From Siphonodentalium dalli (Eukaryota > Mollusca > Scaphopoda > Gadilida > Siphonodentaliidae): a stretch of DNA of 64,000 nucleotides. Location of the stretch: positions 236,857,815-236,921,814 of the forward strand of contig CP136061.1 of the NCBI GenBank assembly GCA_032622095.1. Direction: 5' to 3'. Within the stretch, counting starts at the first letter, position 1, and each line of letters starts with the position of its first letter. A program made the translations under genes and the position numbers. The notes under the pieces are model-generated. The model was not told where the DNA came from and did no database searches. It saw only the letters and a list, made by a program, of their open reading frames with translations. Below, piece by piece: positions 33,442-45,780 of this stretch.

Positions 33442-33905
33442 ATATGTGACCCGCCATATCAAATCCAGTCGTAAGTCAGAATTTTGTTACCATGTGCCAA
33501 TGCATTCTCTTATATATGCGAGTCGACCATAGGTCGCCTCACATATATAATAAAAGAATGCATTGGCCTAACAATTTTTTATCATTTTTTTTAAATAAAT
33601 GTTTCTTACAATTTTTAGGACATAAAATAAAAAACATCCATAACCCTGCAGGGAGCCCCACAGATATTTAGAAGCATATAGAAGAGTGTCGTCTGCTCAT
33701 GTTTGTCTGGGGCTCTGTATGGGTGAAATTATAAAATTGTTAAAGAATACAAGAAAAAATTATTAAAATTGTAAAAAATTGTTAGACCAATGCATTCTCT
33801 TATATATGTGAGGCAGCTATGGTCGACTCGCATATATAAGATAATGCATTGGCACAGGGTAAAAAAATCCCGACTTACGACTGGATTTGATAAGGGCGGG
33901 TCACA
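33442..33905. mobile_element. TIR element carrying palindrome pair 4
   Basis: Terminal inverted repeats of about 36 bp (TGTGACCCGCCATATCAAAT continuing CCAGTCGTAAGTC) are flanked by TA. Inside are palindromes 33496-33567 and 33786-33852 around a spacer with its own foldback (GGGAGCCCCACA / GGGGCTCTG). The right-arm counterpart (55167-55545) keeps only one terminal repeat. Confidence 0.75.
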
Positions 33906-34702
33906 TATATAGGTGTGTGTCCGTCCATTCGCTTTTGGTTCGGTTGATAACTTTAGATAGTCCTCAACTAAATGGAAGTAAATTTTGTATGTGGGTTTAC
34001 TTGAAATTTGTTGTCCTGATGATAACTTTAGTATAGTTTATCGGAATGAATCCAAATTTGGTATATTACTTTCTCCCACCAAAACACATGTCAAGTTCGG
34101 ACTTGGGTTCTGTCCGACCATTTTTGGCAGAGTTATGCCCCTTTTTCGACTCAGAAAATTCAGTTTTTCTTATGTTTTTTGGTTTCCGGATGATAACTCG
34201 ATTTTGGAATGTTTATACGCAAAACCCATTTTTTTGTGGATTACATATATCAAAATACAGCTCAAGTCCGAATTTCGTTTTAATCCGATAATTTTTACGA
34301 GAGTTGTGGCCCCTTTTTTGACGTAATTTGACTTAGAAAATCCCTGAAATTTGTTGTCCGGATGAGTGAACCGATTTCAATCAAATTTGGTATGTGGGTT
34401 TATTAGGAGAAAAGACAGTCAAGTTCGAATTTGGGTTCCGTCCGCCAATTTTCACTGGAGTTATGCCCCTTATTTGACGTAATTTTACTTAGAAAATCCC
34501 TGAAATTTGTTGTCCGGATGATAACTTTACTAGAGCTTATCGGATTCAATGATAATTTGGTATATTACTTTCTCCCACCAAAACACAGGTCAAGTTCAAA
34601 TTTGAGTTCCGTCCGCCAATTTTTACCAGAGTTATGCCCCTTTTTGACCAGTTTCCGCCGACCCAAGAGAGGGCGTATATTGCACGCCCAGCGTAGCTCT
34701 TG
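33906..34702. mobile_element. Helentron-associated-like element, second family
   Basis: Units repeat CCAAATTTGGTATATTACTT with CTCCCACCAAAACACA, GTCCGCCAATTTT and AGAGTTATGCCCCTT at about 34046, 34372 and 34542. It ends GCGTAGCTCTTG, like the CTCTTG end of the 22686 family. The matching right-arm position carries a different ~330-bp sequence (54830-55155) instead. Confidence 0.65.
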
Positions 34703-35528
34703 TTGAGTTTTATTTTTCTAAGTAAAATATTGGGTTGCTCCTTCCCTTTATTTTTCTCATTTCCAAACATCTCCATATATGGTTCTGTTAAAGGTTCTTG
34801 CATAAAAAAAATTAAATATATTGCTTCTTGGGGGTATTCAATATAGTACATATAGTGGTCAGGTTACTAAATCTCCATACATAAAATGCAGCACAAACCA
34901 TTCATATTCATGCATTTGGCATCATATATTATACATATCTGTCCACTAGGAAGTTTTCAACCTTTTCCCTTCTTTTTTCTCTTCTAAATTCATTAACTTT
35001 TTTGAGTGATCTGTATGGGCGACCATTTGGTGACTAAAAATATACAAATGAAAACCGATACGTGTCAAATAACAATCAATGTGCCAATTCCAATTTTATA
35101 GTCAAAATATAAATCAATAGGTGTCGAATAACAATCATTTCAATGTGTCAATTCAAAATTAATAGAAGTCTGGGGGGGGGGGGCTATCTATTTATCACAT
35201 AATTTGGCCATAAAAGCAGTTTCATAATTATCGGTAATAGACACGTTTAATATCAGCGTGTGCGATGACGTCACGGCGTTCTTCAGATAACTTGCGATCG
35301 CTGTAGTGTATGATTGTTGTTTTCGATGAATATTTCGCGTTGCTTCGGGTTTATTTGATCATGTGATAAAAGGTATCTCACACTCGTCCTATTTTATACG
35401 TAATTTATCAACCTCGTCCTCTAAATTCTATTTGAGCCTCGGTAAACCTCGGCTCAAATCGAATTTAGTGAACTCGGTTGATAAATTCCGTATAAAATAG
35501 GAACTCATGTGAGATCCTCTATATATTA
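34703..35528. repeat. Arm sequence with left-only foldback
   Basis: 34706-35185 matches the right arm inverted, with a G-tract near 35168. About 35188-35522 is absent from the right arm. It contains a foldback (CCTATTTTATACGTAATTTA with its inverse, GCTCAAAT loop) and a TGACGTCA-type palindrome near 35267. Confidence 0.65.
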
Positions 35529-36293
35529 GGCCAAACAAAAAAGTTATTAGATTCTCAGGCAATTTTTTTTTTGAAAATCAATACGGGGGCGAGGGTTTTA
35601 TTTTTATTTTTTTTATTTTGTTCTGCTTGTAGTAAGCATGGGTTATTATACCTTCCCAGGTCCAGAAAATGTAAAGGAGAACTTTGTATTGCATATAAAC
35701 TAATTTAATCTGATATAAAGAATGACAAATTATGACAATGTACTACCTGTACATGATATACATGTATATACATATATTGATATGATTTTAATATCGGCAC
35801 AATAATTTTTAACACGCATAACTACATATCAGTTTCATATAAAAATACAGAACGCAAATACAGTCGAAAAGATAAAGTGATCTTCCAAACTATCATATAA
35901 GAAAGTCTTACTTATTCACTTATTCCGCTGACTAATAAAAGACTGTATCTACCGCCATGGATGACAGACAATAAAACTTCAAATAACCATCATAAATATG
36001 GCCAATATGTTTTCGTACCTTCAATCACAATAGCATAGCAAGGGGAAAAACTCTATCTTGCAGGTTACTTACTCAATGTGCAAAGGTCGCCAAGGTCAGG
36101 TTGGCGGACGATTCATTCAATATCCAACTTCTTGTTTTTATCGAAATATTTCAACACATTTGACCAATAAACTAAGGAGTTTTGACAGCCTGTGGAGACT
36201 GAGTATACCTGATAGTTATCTTGCCTATGGTCTTTTGTTGAATACCCACACATACAGTGGTATGTAGCTCCTATTCGATATTTGAAACATAAC
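35529..36293. mobile_element. Older Harbinger-like element, left arm, split
   Basis: It begins GGCCAAACAAAAAAGTTATT after TTA (35526-35528). It matches the complete right-arm copy 53413-54325 inverted up to 36293. The match then jumps to 39260-39373 across a 2.97-kb segment absent from the right arm. The extreme terminal end present on the right is missing here. Confidence 0.72.
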
Positions 36294-39259
36294 TAATAAG
36301 CCAAGTAGATGTTTCAAGTACGCATGCGCGGAAATTTTCAGGTCAGGGGTCAAGTGAGATAAACAAACTGTAACTACCGCATGTCCAAAACTGAAATGAA
36401 ATGAAAACGAATACGATTAACGATCATTACCCTACGTTTTAACGAGGTTAGCTTCAAATTAAAGAAAGAAGCAATGTTATATAAACATAAACTATTTGTC
36501 ATGACTCAGCCAGTTTATATGAATCTTTTAATATTTAAATTGTAGAAAATAACCTCTTTCTTTTGCTTCGTTTGCCGTGATCTGGTGATTTTGGCTTCGT
36601 CAGTGATTCAAGCGATTGTCAACACTGACAACGGATATAAACCTGAGATCATCCTGTAATTAATAATGATAGGTGATCACTTTGGTGAATTGCACTATTA
36701 TTTAGCTGTTAAAATAAGGTACAATATGTGCCATATGGTCCATAATCTTGAAGAAGCAAACGTGTGATTAAAAGTAGTTTCAAAGTTTGTTTGAAATTCA
36801 TGAAGCCAGGACTGCCAGCTTCCTTATTATTTATTTATTTAACAAAATTTAGTGTTAAGGATGCTATAGGAAATCAGTCACATCCGCCCCCCCCCCCCCC
36901 CCCCCCCCCCCTCAACTGGAAATTTAAGCATTAATTAAAATAATGCTTTAGTTCACATGATACTCTAGCCTAGTACCATTAGCAACCTCGATCACTTCCT
37001 CGTACTCGTTTCCGATCCTCATATGAATGTGGACATGTGCTAATTTCGGAGACTTTTCACAGCTAACAACTCAATGTATTCTATTAATCATTGCCCTTTT
37101 CACAATATTTTTTACTGGCAACTATTATTCTAATTACTATTTTAAGTATTCTTATACTCCATTTGCTCATATTTATCTTCATCTCCCTGTAATAGTGGTT
37201 TGTTGTTGTCACCAATTTTGGTGCACAGTATTTTCCAAATATCTACTTTCTGTTTAAAATAATTAATGGGGTAATAATGCATTGGGTCAAACAAAAAACA
37301 TTGATATATGCTTCTCACGTACAATGACCATTAAAATAGCTGAATTTGTTATAGCCATCTTGATGGAACATAACATAGAATTAAAATTTAAAATTGCAGA
37401 GGTCTATAATCAAGGATTTGGGTGCATACAGGGGAAGTTTTTCCTAAATTGAAAATGGGGGTGAATTATCTACCCAAACTTTCAATTTAATTTGGATTGC
37501 GGGTGGGATTTCTGCCATAATTTTCAATTTCACTGCTGTGGTACATATGGCCAGCTCCCCGAGAAGGAAGTTCTGCCTTACCGAGAATCCAACTAACACA
37601 TGCAGTGAACATATGTATACATGTTGGGCATGCCAGAAAGTGGATCTATTTTTCTTATTGAATAGTATAAACCCATATCAAATATTCCGGAGATTAGGCA
37701 ATGTATATACATGCTCTAGATCATGCCATGAATCTCTACTCTGGCTGACGCCCGTAGACGTATTGCCAGGGCGGGTGTCATCCAGCGTAGAGATTCATGA
37801 CATGATTTAATACATGCTCAAGTTGTTGGAGCACTACAGGGAAGGGAATCTTGAGCTCATTGTGCATTAAAAGGTGAGGTAACCCTTCATATTGCCTCTC
37901 ATTTGAATATACCATGAAAATATCAGTGTTTTCTCATGATCCATTTGAAATTTTGACACTTGGCTAATTGTATATAGCCATTATTTTACTTTAAAAATAT
38001 AATTCATATAAAGCTTGATAAATTGACACCAACAAATTTCATGCATATGGATGATACCATATAAAATAATTTTTAATCATAAATAATAAATTTTATACTT
38101 CATCCTTATGCAATGTATATATGCTCCCAAGGTTGCTTCACTTTTCAGGAGCAGCTAGGACAGAATTTTTCATTCTTTTGAATTTCAGTTCAACTTTTTT
38201 ATTCAATTTTATGCATTTCTTTCAGTTACTTGTGAGTTTCTTCATTGGTCTTCTATTTGCTTTTGCCTCTTTTCCAGTTAATGCCAGATATATTCATTGT
38301 ACTTCAATCAAATCACCTGTTTGGCAGTTGCCCCAGAATTTCTTCACTGTTGTTATATTCCACTACCAGTCTCGGTTTCTCTGTTCTTATGGCAGTTATG
38401 CATACCTCTTCTTTCTCTTTTCATGGCAGTACTAGTATCACTATGAAAATATGTGCAATTATAGGGTGTGGCGCATACCATTTGGATAAATGGAAGGAGA
38501 AAATCTGTGAAATTCATAAATGCAAGAATGGTTTCGACAAATATACATGTACATGTATGTCACCTCCACATAATCCTCAGCACGTTGAGGGCGATGGAGT
38601 ACCAAGTAGATGTTTTTTGTTGCTTGTATTCCCCACGGAAAGAAAAGATCCAAGTAGCAGGTTGAGGTTGACAAACTTCACAAAGTCAATTGAAAGTCGA
38701 ACCGTACAAAGGTGATATTTGGAGGCCTGTTAGTTCCAGCAGAGTGTGTTCTCTACATTTCATAGATGGTGAGCAAGATTTTCAACTCTTGCTGGTGTTC
38801 TTGGTTTATTCCCACTTTTGAGTTAAAAAAATTAACAATATCATGGTACATCGTCACGTGAATCATTGTGGGTGGCGATTTGGTAATTCCCTCCGACTCG
38901 CCTTTCCATCCTGTGGTCAGATCTGATAAAGGGTCTGGCAATCTTTTTTCATGAATTGTAAGCTAGAATGTCATTATTTTCTGAGGTTTTTTTCTCATCA
39001 GGATCTATGTCCACTACCTCTGGCAGACCTAACGAGCAAGCTACATTCGTTACATAGCACAGATTCACCAGTTCCACTTTGTTAAGTCTCCTTTTTCTGA
39101 GATAATCTTTTAAGATATCAATTCGCCATGTTTTAAAGAATTTATTAATAATCAGTTTGCCCAGACAAATAATTGTTAATTAATTTGGGCAGTTATATAT
39201 CAAGTTCCAAGCTTCTTTGCAAAAAGATAGAGAATGCGACAGCCATTGAATTTTGACGT
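36294..39259. other. Left-arm-only 2.97-kb segment
   Basis: The right arm reads straight across this point (near 53564), so it is either inserted on the left or deleted on the right. It contains a C-tract of about 25 at 36887-36912, a foldback near 37695-37810 (ATCATGCCATGAATCTCTAC and inverse) and a broken THAP domain (38443-38785). Neither transposon ends nor a TSD are evident at its edges, which fits internal deletion of a larger element on the right at least as well as insertion. Confidence 0.6.
38443..38785 (+). pseudogene. Broken THAP-domain fragment
   Basis: One frame from an ATG at 38443 reads CAIIGCGAYHLDKWKEKIC, then a Cys-rich stretch and FPTERKDPSSR. After about 38690 the neighbouring frame continues with GDIWRPVSSSRVCSLHFIDG. 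Together these give the THAP pattern C-x-x-x-C ... W ... C-x-x-H (RVCSLHF), separated by a frameshift. THAP domains are zinc-dependent DNA-binding modules found in host proteins and in transposases that also carry DDE domains. No DDE domain was found nearby. Upstream in-frame sequence (38245-38442) has no support as coding. Confidence 0.78.
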
Positions 39260-39894
39260 GTGACAGTTTCCTATTTTTGTGTTACCAGTTTACAACTATG
39301 GTGAAAATCCAAAATCGGAACAAAATGGTCCAATGCGGGCCATTTTGTCGATACAGTGATGCCTGAGAATTTGAATACTCCATGTAACGGTAGCAAAACA
39401 AAATATGATTTTGTCATGGATGACATCACCATAGGTCAAAAGGTCACGACAATGCGACGAAAACACAAATACAAGAGGTAGGCTGTCGCATGGCATTTGC
39501 CCCCGACCGTAGCAATTCGGATTAAGCATGGACGAAACTGCGGATATCCGAGGAGGTCTATATGACCATTCCAAAAGAAGTTTGTACAGAAATGTTGACT
39601 AAAAACCCAGCGACTTAAGTCAGGAGGCATATCTTTTCAGTGCACAAAGGCCAAAACTCTCTTTGTTTATAATGAAACATTTCACACCGCTTTAGTCTTT
39701 ACCAATACCATTGGAATTGTGAGTCATGTAGTAAAATTATATATAAAAATTATAGATACCTTATTCAGTGTGTCTTGTCATTCTATTGCACAAAATTCCA
39801 TGAATTGTCCTTCTGTTCTGTATGAAATTATTATAGCAGTATAGGACCAGTGGTATTGGAAACGATAAAAGTAGTGGGAAATGTCCATGTATTG

Positions 39895-40498
39895 CTATTG
39901 AGAGGTATGATTGTCACAATGACACGCAATGAAGACTGCTTGATGGTCGCTAAAGTGACAGTCTGCAGTCCCTGATTTGATGACATTGATACCTCTAGTG
40001 TACACATGATCTAAAAGACCACCCTCACGATGTGTTGGAGATAGATCGGATATGTTGCGTAAAGTTCTCCAAAAGTTCTTTGTCACTGTTGTCTTCCTTC
40101 AGTAAGTCAATGTTCATATCTCCGGTTATAACAAGAGGGAGTCGAGTAGTTTCTAACTTCTTCACCAAACTTCTAATTTTAAACAGGAATTTATTTGCTG
40201 GTTCTTTATGTGGCTTGTATGTTGTCACAATTAGCATTTGCGCATTTGTGGTATTGACACATATTGTGAGATACTCCAGATCTTGAATATGATCATGTTG
40301 GTGTACAAATGGACTGAGAGATCTCTCTACCAGTACTGCAATACCATGTGTAGTCGGAGCAGATAGCAACATATACTTTGTTGAATCAATCTTGTCTAGT
40401 TTTGACAGATTAACAGTTTTTGTTTCTGTCAAGCAGATGATATCAGAACTGCATATTATTCTGTGTGTCATCAGGTCATTTTGATGCGCCGACAGTGA
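39895..40498 (-). pseudogene. Helentron C-terminal EEP endonuclease, broken
   Basis: It follows the helicase after a single TGA at about 40499 inside LVHLNI*SLSAHQNDL, where relatives usually have Arg, so a CGA to TGA change is likely. Endonuclease/exonuclease/phosphatase motifs are visible: DIICLTETK, GIAVLVERSL, VITGDMNIDLL, GGLLDHVYTRG and SDHQAVF. One frame change lies near 40060. A helicase fused to this endonuclease marks the Helentron branch of Helitrons rather than classic Helitrons. Confidence 0.87.
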
Positions 40499-40499
40499 T

Positions 40500-42240
40500 C
40501 AAATATTTAGATGCACAAGCTTGGTAGTTTGGTTGTCATACAGAGCTTGGAGGGGATGCAGCCAGTTAAACTTTTGTCTTCTCGAAGGAAATTCATGTTT
40601 CTTTGCTCCTTTGTTAGATTTTATCTTCTTTTCATCAAAGTTCAAGAGGAAGAGGCCATTTATAGTTCTAGCTCGGCTGAGAGCAACATAAGCCTGGCCA
40701 CAGTTTAATCCATTCTTTGATTCGAAGTTAGCGACTATCTCATCAACAGTTTGTCCCTGAACTTGTGTATAGTAGAAGCCCAAGAGAGTGTTAATGGATA
40801 CTGGCAGCGTGAAATATAGATTGTCTCGTTGATGTGGACTGCGAACCTTGACACATGAGCATGTATAGGTACGGCACCTTGATATCTGCTATATTTTCGA
40901 CCAATCTTTGCAGCACGTGCTTTCAGTTTTTGTATATATACATGGAATGTTCAATGTTTGTATGTCAATATATGTATGTGTGTATTCATCCAGTTCATTT
41001 GGTGTGAATATTTATTAATGCATGTGCATGTTTTGTGTTTTTTCATTTGTGTGTTGTGTTTGTGACTATGTGTTCTGGTCAAATTCTATTCTATGGCAAT
41101 AAATAAATTAGTTCATTTACTTGTAAGTTAATTCTGCCCTTATGCTAATTGATCCTTTTAGATGGTCATTTCCCAGCTCAATTCCGACCACTACACCTTG
41201 GGCACCATTCACTAGTCCATCTGAGAGATCAATGTTGGTTGTGACCGACACACTGGCTCCAATGGCAATCTTCAGGGTCCCATGTAAAGCACCTGTTTTG
41301 TGGATATCATCAGGTAATGTGATATTTTTAGATTGAAACTTGATATCCATGACGTCTTTAGCTTGTATTTTGAATGATAGGCTTGCAAAGATCAGACAAC
41401 ATCTTTGAATTATGGTCATGCTTTTGGTTGTTTGTAGGGAAGATATGGAGCGCATCAGTGGGATAATCAGGATGATTGATATCTATGTTACGCTGCTTTA
41501 ATTTTTCAATGTCCTGGGGACTTGGATCACCTTCTCGAATTCTGTTCAATGTAGCAGCGAATTCCGGGTCTCCTTTTTGGCAATGTACTTCAGTAAGTTC
41601 AAGTAGTTGAAAGTGGCGTGTCCAAAGTGAGCCATACAAGCGCGATATTTTATCTTCTTTGCTCTGCAAGAACACAGAGGACTGACCAACAGGAGGTAAC
41701 TGTAGTAGATCTCCTACTGCAACAATTGATACTCCTCCAAAATCGGTCGTTGTATCTGTCAGTGGAATACCCATGATTTCTCGTAAGCGTTTTTCTATAT
41801 GAAGCATTCGGTCCCAACCATCGATATTTCATCAATTATGAGCACTTTCAGTTTTTGCAATTTTGTTCACAGGGTATGTAGTTTTCCTTGTATTAAGTTG
41901 ATGTATGAATCAGCAGATTTTGACTGGTTTCTCTTTTTTGAAGATCTCGAATATTTTCTCGGAAGACTCAGAGCAGAGTGGATTGTCGTGCCACCAATGT
42001 TGAAAGCGGCACATCCTGTTGACGCAGTTAGAACAGCCACAACTTGATCAGGACAGTCACCTACCTCACGCAAAGCATGAACTGCTGCCTGGTATATTGC
42101 ATCTATTGTATATGACTTGCCGCCTCCACCACCACCACTGAGAAATATGTAAAATGGTTCTGGCTTGTCACCTGTGATATCTGATATCTTTTGTTTCCAG
42201 CACCATTCTCGAATGTAGTCATGCATGCACTAGACGTTGC
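40500..42240 (-). pseudogene. Helentron PIF1-type helicase region, broken
   Basis: Superfamily 1 helicase motifs are readable in order: Walker A SGGGGGGKS (about 42130), TASTGCAAFNIGGTTIHSAL, Walker B IIDEISMVG (about 41830), GDLLQLPPVGQ, NGAQGVVVG (about 41215), WASTIHK / VQGQTVDEI (about 40750) and GQAYVALSRART. Frame changes occur near 41860, 41810, 41370 and 40755. About 195 bp without match (about 40920-41115) interrupt the helicase. In the intact family it unwinds the donor strand during rolling-circle transposition. Confidence 0.88.
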
Positions 42241-42374
42241 TTCTCATTCAAAGATGCTGCCAATGATTCTGCTGGTGATACGACTTGTGAAGTACATGTA
42301 TATTCCACTGTATATGGCTGTGTAGGCACTCTATCCGTATCACCGGATCCTAATTCTTCAGGGAGCAGTTCACT

Positions 42375-43915
42375 ATCAGAGCCAGTGTGGGTCTAGTAGA
42401 ACAGGTGTAGGGTCCTGTCTTTCTTGTTCAACTTCTGATGCTATCATGTTCCAGGCATTCTCAGGTTGTCCTTCCTGATCAAGCGCCTTGAGAGCTTTGT
42501 GGACTTCATCTGAATATCTCTCGAATCTTTGTAAATTTGGCAGAATATCTTCCTTCACCTGATTGAATTTGGATTCAAATGTGTTGTTAGATGTGTCGTT
42601 GTGATTTTTAAGTTTCATTTCATCTCTCCATGGCATATATAACAGCAACATGGTGTGGAAGAACTTTTCAGGATCTTTTTCTTTAGATACCCTATGATAT
42701 TTAAGTATTTAGACTTCCTTCTCTTATACCAAATCCCCATGTTATTTGCCAGCACAAATCTGTTCTTTACTTTATTATTTGCAGCAGGATTTTCAAGGTC
42801 AATTTCATCCACTTCGCTATCTATACTATCGCCCATTTTATTTGAATTCTGAGTATTCTCAGTGGTGCTTCTTTTATTATTTGCAGCAGGATTTTCAAGG
42901 TCAATATCATTCATTTCACTATCTATACTATCACCCATTGTATTTGAATTCTGATCATTGCCAGTGGTGCACTGCTGTTGTGAGGAGAGAGAACTGCAAA
43001 TTCAGCAAGACAAATGGTTTCAAGAGAGGCTGGCCTTGCAGGATACTTGTCCATGATGTTAAGAATGTATATATCATTTGATTCACCATCCTGTTCCTCT
43101 AGCTGTCTTTTGGGCTTCAACATTCCGACTCGATCATCTGGATGACCAGTTGGCACAAACTGCACCTGGGAAGAGCTTTGTACAAGTGGAATTGACATCA
43201 CATGGTACACTGCTTCTTGTGCTGACATTTCTCTGTGTGTTAGGAAAACATTGCCAAGTCTTCTTAGCCTTGTCCTCACATCATCATTATCCATTTCTCT
43301 GCTGGCTTTCCTCAGTACTTCACTCATGTTTTTTTCTGCTTTACAGAGATATGATGTTATATACATGACACATGCATTAGGATCTAGAACATACTGGATA
43401 TCCATGTTAGCTCGCCATCCACGTAATAAATCAGGGTTATAGTTATTCACATAGACCTCTTGTACTGTTCGTTTTAGAATAACACCTCTCCTACCATGAG
43501 CCACTTTCAAAGCATTTTCATATACTTCCTCAGGAACTCCAGCTTGAGAGAGCACTTATGCCAATGTAATGCTATCTGGGAGATCTTCGGGAGTCAACAC
43601 ACGATATACAGCTTTCATATTTTCACTGGCTGCTTTCTTCTGTTCTGCAGCATCGTCAGTCTCTGGAATATGTGATAGCATGGTTCTTGATGTGATAGCA
43701 TGGTTCTTGATGAAGGTGTGATAGCATGGTTCTTGATGAAGGTGTGATAGCATGGTTCTTGATGAAGGTGCTTTTGGAAAACCAAATCTACAGGAATGAC
43801 CTTTCTTCCTACATGTTTTGGAGTGATGGTGCATCTGCAGTCTTGTTACTAATGCATGTAACCCAGGGTCATCATCTTTATTTGGAATTGAACAGCTGAT
43901 CTATGAATGAGATTA
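42375..43915 (-). pseudogene. Helentron Rep region, broken
   Basis: It starts with ISCSIPNKDDDPGLHALVTR then LQMHHHSKTCRKKGHSCRFG, the zinc-ligand stretch that follows the HUH motif in Helitron Rep proteins. The segment NYNPDLLRGWRANMDIQYVL with YITSYLCKAEKNMSE follows, which is the Tyr-containing Rep motif. LFLTHREMSAQEAVYHVM is also family-typical. Lesions: TAA at about 43556 in frame, and frame changes near 42930 and 42650. A 27-bp unit (GATAGCATGGTTCTTGATGA) is tandemly repeated at about 43676-43765. A 96-bp duplication yields two GDSIDSE-DIDLENPAANNK copies at about 42775-42935. Confidence 0.85.
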
Positions 43916-43934
43916 TATTAAAAATATTTATTAA

Positions 43935-44235
43935 AACCTTATATCAAGGCACTATAGAAAAATAATCGGTGACTCGAACATTAAGTGGGCCTTTAATTTA
44001 GATTGAACTCTTGCTCAATTTTTTTTTAAAGTTAACAAACTATAACTTCCGCCAGGGTACCCCAAGGTATTAATATGGCTATATCATTTTCTGATGTCTC
44101 TTATTGCAATATGCAGATAAAGAAAGCTATGGTATCTAAATTTTGTAAACAATTTCAACAATACACATGACATGCTATTAACAGTAGCCTTTGCTGCATT
44201 GTACAGCTGAGTATATTACTCTGCAGATGGTCTGA
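43935..44235. repeat. Left arm, innermost matching block
   Basis: Inverted match to 50465-50750, including ACTTCCGCCAGGGTACCCC, TGTCTCTTATTGCAATATGC and AGTATATTACTCTGCAGATG. It shows that the palindrome continues inward past the Helentron. Confidence 0.85.
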
Positions 44236-44279
44236 CTCCGTAGACTATCCCAATAGAGAAAACTCAACCGCCAGACCAT

Positions 44280-44965
44280 CGAAATATTATATTTATCGCA
44301 GGTTAGTCCATTAATGGGATATGCTAGTTGTGTGTGGTTTGTAGCACCATCCTGTCTATTTATTAAAAAGACAAGATGATATACAGATCGAAGCCGCACG
44401 TATAGTTTACAGGGTGTACAAAATATGTCTTTCCTGGTAGGTTACTCACTGAACTCGGATGGGAGAAGCTGGAAAGTAGGCGGTATGTTAAACGAATGAG
44501 AATATTTCACAACATTGTAAATGGCAAAACCCCGCCTACTTAACTCAGCTTCTTCCATCAAAAGTTAAGGATAAATGTGATTATAAACTTAGAAATGCAT
44601 CAAATTTAAATCGTCCCACTTCTAATAGCAAGAGAACAGATAACACTTTCCTGCCCACATGTGTCCTGAATTGGATGAAAAAACAAAATAAGAAACTTTC
44701 CACTAGATATGTTCGAAAGCCACCAATATAGTTTTAATATGGTAAACGGATACTAAACATCCTTCATTGTAACTGAGATATGAATGCAGTAATTTACAAG
44801 CAGATAAACTTCTAAATCATACAGAAAAAGTTGCTACTTGTAGGTGCACGTGGACACTGTAGAAAATGCTTTCCACTATTTGTTTTAATGCCACCTTTAC
44901 TTTCAAGAAATCAATACACTCCGCAATAATCTCCTGCATTTGAATGTACAGTACAAAGACGAAGC
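44280..44965 (+). pseudogene. LINE reverse-transcriptase C-terminal remnant (copy A)
   Basis: In shifting frames one reads PLMGYASCVW, DDIQIEAARIVYR, AYLTQLLPSKVKDKCDYKLR, FLPTCVLNW, YGKRILNILHC and ENAFHYLF-CHLYFQEINTLR. These are the post-RT thumb and zinc-knuckle region of non-LTR retrotransposons. Many stops and frameshifts show it is dead. The family cannot be fixed by eye. Confidence 0.8.
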
Positions 44966-45780
44966 AGCCTCATTCCGCTCATCGCGCAATCGGTCCAACG
45001 TGACTCAAAATCGCCGACATCTAAACACAGCGATTTTGAGTGGAAAAGATTAGTATCCAATGACCATCGCTACTTTCGTCCATTAGAGCAATGAAATGAA
45101 ATATGCCATTCATGGGGTTCCCACCCCTTCCGATCACTCAAAAAATTTATTTTACAAAACGCGGTAAAACATTTCACAAAAAATCTAGTCATATGTGCAA
45201 TGTAAGTGATGCTTTCTATTTTTAATGGATATTCCAACTCAATGGTACCAAAATTGTCACTTTGGCTCAAAATGGCGACCAAAATATGGAAAATAGTAAA
45301 TATTGTCCCAGCATCCGCTTACAAGTTGTGTTTGAATCGCACAAAATTGACTATTCTGTCTTACATACGTTGAATACTAACATTTATGATGCACCTTGGT
45401 TATTTGTTACTATTTTAACCACTGAAATTACCAGAATTATTCGACTTTTTCTGTCACAAACTTGACATAAAAATCGGCAGAATTTCACTGTTCGGGTTTG
45501 AACCATATTTAAAAAGTAAAATGGAACTATCTTTGGTATCAAAGGTGTTTATTGTTTTGATATGTGTTAAACGTGTCTAGACAAAATTACTCAAGATGGC
45601 GTGCAAAATGGCAACCAAATGTGGTAAAAAAAAAGTTTATTTGTCATATATATTTATTCTCTGCTGTTCCGAAAAGGTAGGAAATTGTGACTCACTTGGT
45701 TTTAAACATGCTACTTAATCAACTAAATGTTATATTCTGGTTGTCCCAGTACCTTATGAGGCATGACAAGTTCATGTTAA
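44966..45780. repeat. Dispersed repeat family A (copy)
   Basis: From about 45060 to 45650 this matches 14455-15065 (ATGCCATTCATGGGGTTCCC, CAAAACGCGGTAAAAC, CAAAATATGGAAAATAG). The flanks are unrecognised. Confidence 0.7.

Larger units (their letters stand above)
26388..39472. repeat. Left arm of giant palindrome (outer part)
   Basis: Inverted match to the right arm 52237-61077. Anchors: 26388-28330 with 59135-61077; 29200-29817 with about 57555-58300; 31200-31950 with 56105-56850; 33130-33440 with 55545-55860; 34706-35185 with 54340-54825; 35529-36293 with 53564-54325; 39260-39373 with 53438-53563; 39374-39472 with 52237-52341. In exon 7 I count about 21 differences in 1229 nt, and 4 in a 220-nt downstream sample, so about 98% identity. 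Left-only segments include 29820-30496, 31951-32880, about 33906-34702, about 35188-35522 and 36294-39259. Confidence 0.9.
39472..43934 (-). mobile_element. Degenerate, 5'-truncated Helentron (Rep-helicase-endonuclease)
   Basis: Coding remains on the minus strand run from a Rep remnant (about 43915) through a PIF1-type helicase to a C-terminal endonuclease (to about 39895). The 3' end (plus coordinate 39472) reads CTACCTCTTG, the same end as the short tandem-unit elements, and palindrome homology resumes exactly beyond it. At the 5' side homology to the right arm resumes at about 43935, and the coding match begins just after where the HUH motif should be. It therefore lacks the HUH catalytic site. 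At least two stops and several frameshifts disrupt it. Confidence 0.85.

Noticed and set aside
38245-38442. N-terminal part of a 156-aa ORF before the THAP fragment
   Set aside because: Hydrophobic low-complexity reading without family similarity; THAP similarity begins at 38443.
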